A stretch of 64,000 bases of DNA from the NCBI GenBank assembly GCA_002709955.1, contig PAQY01000022.1:227287-291286 (forward strand), read 5' to 3'. Within the stretch, counting starts at the first letter, position 1. Each line of letters begins with the position of its first letter. Both the position numbers and the translations under genes were made by a program. Positions 62,091-64,000 of this stretch are shown one piece after another. This DNA is from Rhodospirillaceae bacterium. Lineage in GTDB: Bacteria; Pseudomonadota; Alphaproteobacteria; UBA8366; Aestuariispiraceae. The notes under the pieces were generated by a model. It was not told where the DNA came from. It saw only the letters and a list, made by a program, of their open reading frames with translations, and did not search any database.

Positions 62091-62522
62091 ATGTCTCTAC
62101 TGATCCCGCCGGAAATTGCTGCGATCAATGATGTGATAAAAGCGGCCAGACATAGCAACTGGGTCTTATTGCGCGCAGCCGATGTCGACGGAATGACCAA
62201 GTCCGATGAATTGCGGTCCGCCGCCGTGGCGCATGAAGATTTGGCAGAAACGCTGAGTGACGTTGTGCGCGCCCAGGATCAGGCCCCCCCAGCGAAAAAC
62301 CCACCAGAAGAGGGGGAGGTCTTTGAAGCGGTCTGGACTGACCTGCGCGCAGGCCTGTCTGGTGACCCGATCTCATCGGCATTGTCCCAGTGCAAGAAGG
62401 CGGAGGACCAGTTGATCGATGCCGCCAATGCCGCGCTGGAAGCGCCGGATTTGCCCCAGGCCGCAAAACTTGCAATCACAACTGTTACCAGCAGTCGCCT
62501 TCCGGCTGTAGATCGCAGTTAA
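62091..62522 (+). CDS. Hypothetical helical protein
   Basis: The 143-residue protein is predicted to be almost entirely alpha-helical, with amphipathic segments such as PEIAAINDVIKAARHSNWVL and a Pro/Glu-rich hinge near residues 65-75. It could be a ferritin-like four-helix bundle, but I do not recognise the family with confidence. It lies between the lipid kinase and fghA with short gaps and probably shares their transcript. Confidence 0.65.
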   Translation: MSLLIPPEIAAINDVIKAARHSNWVLLRAADVDGMTKSDELRSAAVAHEDLAETLSDVVRAQDQAPPAKNPPEEGEVFEAVWTDLRAGLSGDPISSALSQCKKAEDQLIDAANAALEAPDLPQAAKLAITTVTSSRLPAVDRS

Positions 62523-62602
62523 CCCCACGCCCTTGCTTACGAATGCCGTGGTTGCCAGTATGCAATCCAACCTGGGAACATCTAATCATTGGAGAATTTT
62601 GC

Positions 62603-63445
62603 ATGGCGCTTGAAACGCTCTATCAATGGAAATGCTTTGGCGGAACGCAGTCCGTATATGCGCATGACAGCAAGGCAACCGGCACACGGATGGAATTTGC
62701 CGTGTTTGAACCGGCCAGAAGCAGCGATGCGCCGCGTCCCGTTCTGTACTGGTTGTCGGGTCTGACCTGCACTTGGGAGAATTTTGTGACCAAGGCGGGC
62801 GCGCAACGCTATGCCGCCGCCCATAACATGGTCATCGTCTGTCCGGATACCAGCCCGCGCGGGGATACCGTGCCGGATGCGGCGGATGAATATGATTTCG
62901 GCAAAGGGGCAGGTTTTTACGTCAATGCGACCCAGCAACCCTGGTCTAAAAACTATCACATGTATGACTATGTGGTGGACGAACTGCCTACAGTGATTGA
63001 GCCGCATCTGTGCAATCCTGTCTCAGCGCGCGGTATCTCAGGTCATTCCATGGGGGGTCATGGGGCATTGACCCTGGCCCTTAGAAATCCGGATCGCTAT
63101 AGCAGTGTTTCGGCCTTTTCCCCCATTGTCGCCCCCAGCCAGGTTCCCTGGGGCGAAAAGGCGCTGGGGCGGTATCTGGGCGATGATCGTGCCACTTGGG
63201 CAGCCCATGACGCCTGTGCGTTGATCGCCCAGAAAGGCTGGTCCGGCGACATATTGGTGGATCAGGGCGATGCTGATAATTTCCTGGAAAACCAATTGAA
63301 ACCCCAGCTTCTGATAGAGACCTGTCGGGATGCGAATGTGCCCTTGGAGCTTCGCCTTCAGCCGGGTTACGATCACAGCTATTACTTCGTTGCCAGCTTC
63401 ATCGGAGACCATATCGCCTGGCACGCAAAACGCCTGTCGGCCTGA
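62603..63445 (+). CDS. fghA: S-formylglutathione hydrolase
   Basis: The 280-residue alpha/beta hydrolase releases formate from S-formylglutathione. The nucleophile motif GHSMGGHGALT, oxyanion LSGLTCTWENF and catalytic His in GYDHSYYF are all visible. A GGAG site precedes the ATG at 62603; the longer frame upstream overlaps the hypothetical gene and is not used. With frmA it completes glutathione-dependent formaldehyde oxidation. Confidence 0.95.
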   Translation: MALETLYQWKCFGGTQSVYAHDSKATGTRMEFAVFEPARSSDAPRPVLYWLSGLTCTWENFVTKAGAQRYAAAHNMVIVCPDTSPRGDTVPDAADEYDFGKGAGFYVNATQQPWSKNYHMYDYVVDELPTVIEPHLCNPVSARGISGHSMGGHGALTLALRNPDRYSSVSAFSPIVAPSQVPWGEKALGRYLGDDRATWAAHDACALIAQKGWSGDILVDQGDADNFLENQLKPQLLIETCRDANVPLELRLQPGYDHSYYFVASFIGDHIAWHAKRLSA

Positions 63446-63457
63446 GGAGACATCAGA

Positions 63458-63847
63458 ATGCCCCAAGACATCCTGGAACAGGCTGGCACCCCGGATCACC
63501 CGATCACGGTTGAACATGCGCCGGGTCCGGTCACACTTTCGGTCAGGGGACACAGTATCGCTGAAACAACCGATGCCCTGATCCTGCGGGAGGGACGGTA
63601 TCCACCGACCTATTACATCCCGAAATCAGCCCTTCCACAGGGTTTCCTGCATCCAGCAACGAAGGTGACACATTGTCCCTATAAAGGGGATGCGACCCAT
63701 TGGAAGGCAGTATTGGCCGATGGTCGGACCATTGATCCCATCGCCTGGAGTTATGAAACCCCGATCCCGGGCATAACATCGATCCAGGGATATTTGGGCT
63801 TTTATACCAATGCGTTTGACGGGGCCTTTGACCCGCCGCCACACTAG
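63458..63847 (+). CDS. DUF427 family protein
   Basis: The 129-residue protein carries the DUF427 pattern: GHSIAETTDALILREG, PPTYYIPKSALPQGFL and THCPYKGDATHWKAVL, with IAWSYETPIPGITSIQGYLGFY near the C-terminus. The family is widespread and uncharacterised. It follows fghA by 12 bases. Its stop codon lies inside a perfect 14-base palindrome (63839-63852). Confidence 0.9.
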   Translation: MPQDILEQAGTPDHPITVEHAPGPVTLSVRGHSIAETTDALILREGRYPPTYYIPKSALPQGFLHPATKVTHCPYKGDATHWKAVLADGRTIDPIAWSYETPIPGITSIQGYLGFYTNAFDGAFDPPPH

Positions 63848-63879
63848 TGTGGTGCGCGGTTATTTGGAATCACCAGGAT

Positions 63880-63971
63880 CCCTTTATCGGCCTGTCGGCT
63901 AGAAGAGAGCGTGCAGGCGATGTGGTTCATCGTCAAGCGCTCTCGACGCCGTCCGACGGGCCGATAAAGGG
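63880..63971. other. Strongly self-complementary 92-base element, possible structured RNA or palindromic repeat
   Basis: Outer arms 63880-63898 and 63953-63971 pair over 19 positions (one T-G). Inside, 63905-63911 pairs with 63938-63944 (seven pairs), and 63918-63922 with 63928-63932 (five pairs, five-base loop). The whole forms one long rod-like hairpin. No open frame uses it. It does not carry the conserved loop of SRP RNA. The strand and role are unknown. Confidence 0.6.
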
Positions 63972-64000
63972 ACCAAAGGCGCTGTTTGCGGCGCTCCGGG

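Noticed and set aside
63880..63971. Small SRP RNA (ffs) or an integron attC site
   Set aside because: The apical loop lacks the conserved GGAA tetraloop context of SRP RNA, and the ends lack the GTTRRRY/RYYYAAC core of attC sites.

Overview
The window looks like chromosomal DNA of a purple, bacteriochlorophyll a-making alphaproteobacterium, most likely near the Rhodospirillales. The grounds are a canonical photosynthesis gene cluster (bchFNBHLM-lhaA-puhABC-acsF-puhE-hemA), a DUF4167 protein beside prmC, COQ9 and ubiG for ubiquinone, and an alphaproteobacterial ubiG/lysC/ptsP/prfA/prmC neighbourhood. I cannot name the genus. Most genes are moderately G+C-rich; one gene (53444-54208) is conspicuously AT-rich.

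Layout. 1-2904: a cut-off minus-strand gene, a MOSC protein and an Uup-type ABC-F ATPase. 2976-19340: fifteen tightly packed minus-strand genes running from bchF to idi. They cover bacteriochlorophyllide synthesis, reaction-centre H subunit and assembly factors, the aerobic cyclase AcsF, 5-aminolevulinate synthase and isopentenyl-diphosphate isomerase. 19341-19828: the control region. 19829-26534: the divergent plus-strand arm with the regulators ppaA/aerR and ppsR, then bchG, a PucC-like carrier, bchP, tspO and a small membrane protein. TGT-N12-ACA boxes of PpsR type overlap the -35 regions of both bchF and bchG, so the PpsR made here probably represses both arms.

26563-47529: mostly housekeeping genes (purEK, coq9, def, rpsU, DUF2254, ubiG, lysC, ptsP, rodZ, ispG, hisS, a glutamyl-tRNA reductase, prfA, prmC, DUF4167, folD, DUF167, yggT, tRNA-Ala). 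The main surprise is that a C5-pathway glutamyl-tRNA reductase lies between hisS and prfA while the photosynthesis cluster carries a complete C4-pathway ALA synthase. Two routes to tetrapyrroles therefore seem to be encoded within 40 kb.

47534-63971: a more mixed region. It holds a conserved hypothetical, a secreted Cys-Asn-Pro-Cys repeat protein, azoR, rmuC, a HigB/HigA toxin-antitoxin pair, two SPFH operons (qmcA with an NfeD-like partner; hflKC) separated by an AT-rich zinc-finger/HNH-like gene, mrp, a two-domain CAP protein, and a glutathione-dependent formaldehyde oxidation set (frmA, fghA). At the right edge lies an unexplained, strongly self-complementary 92-base element.
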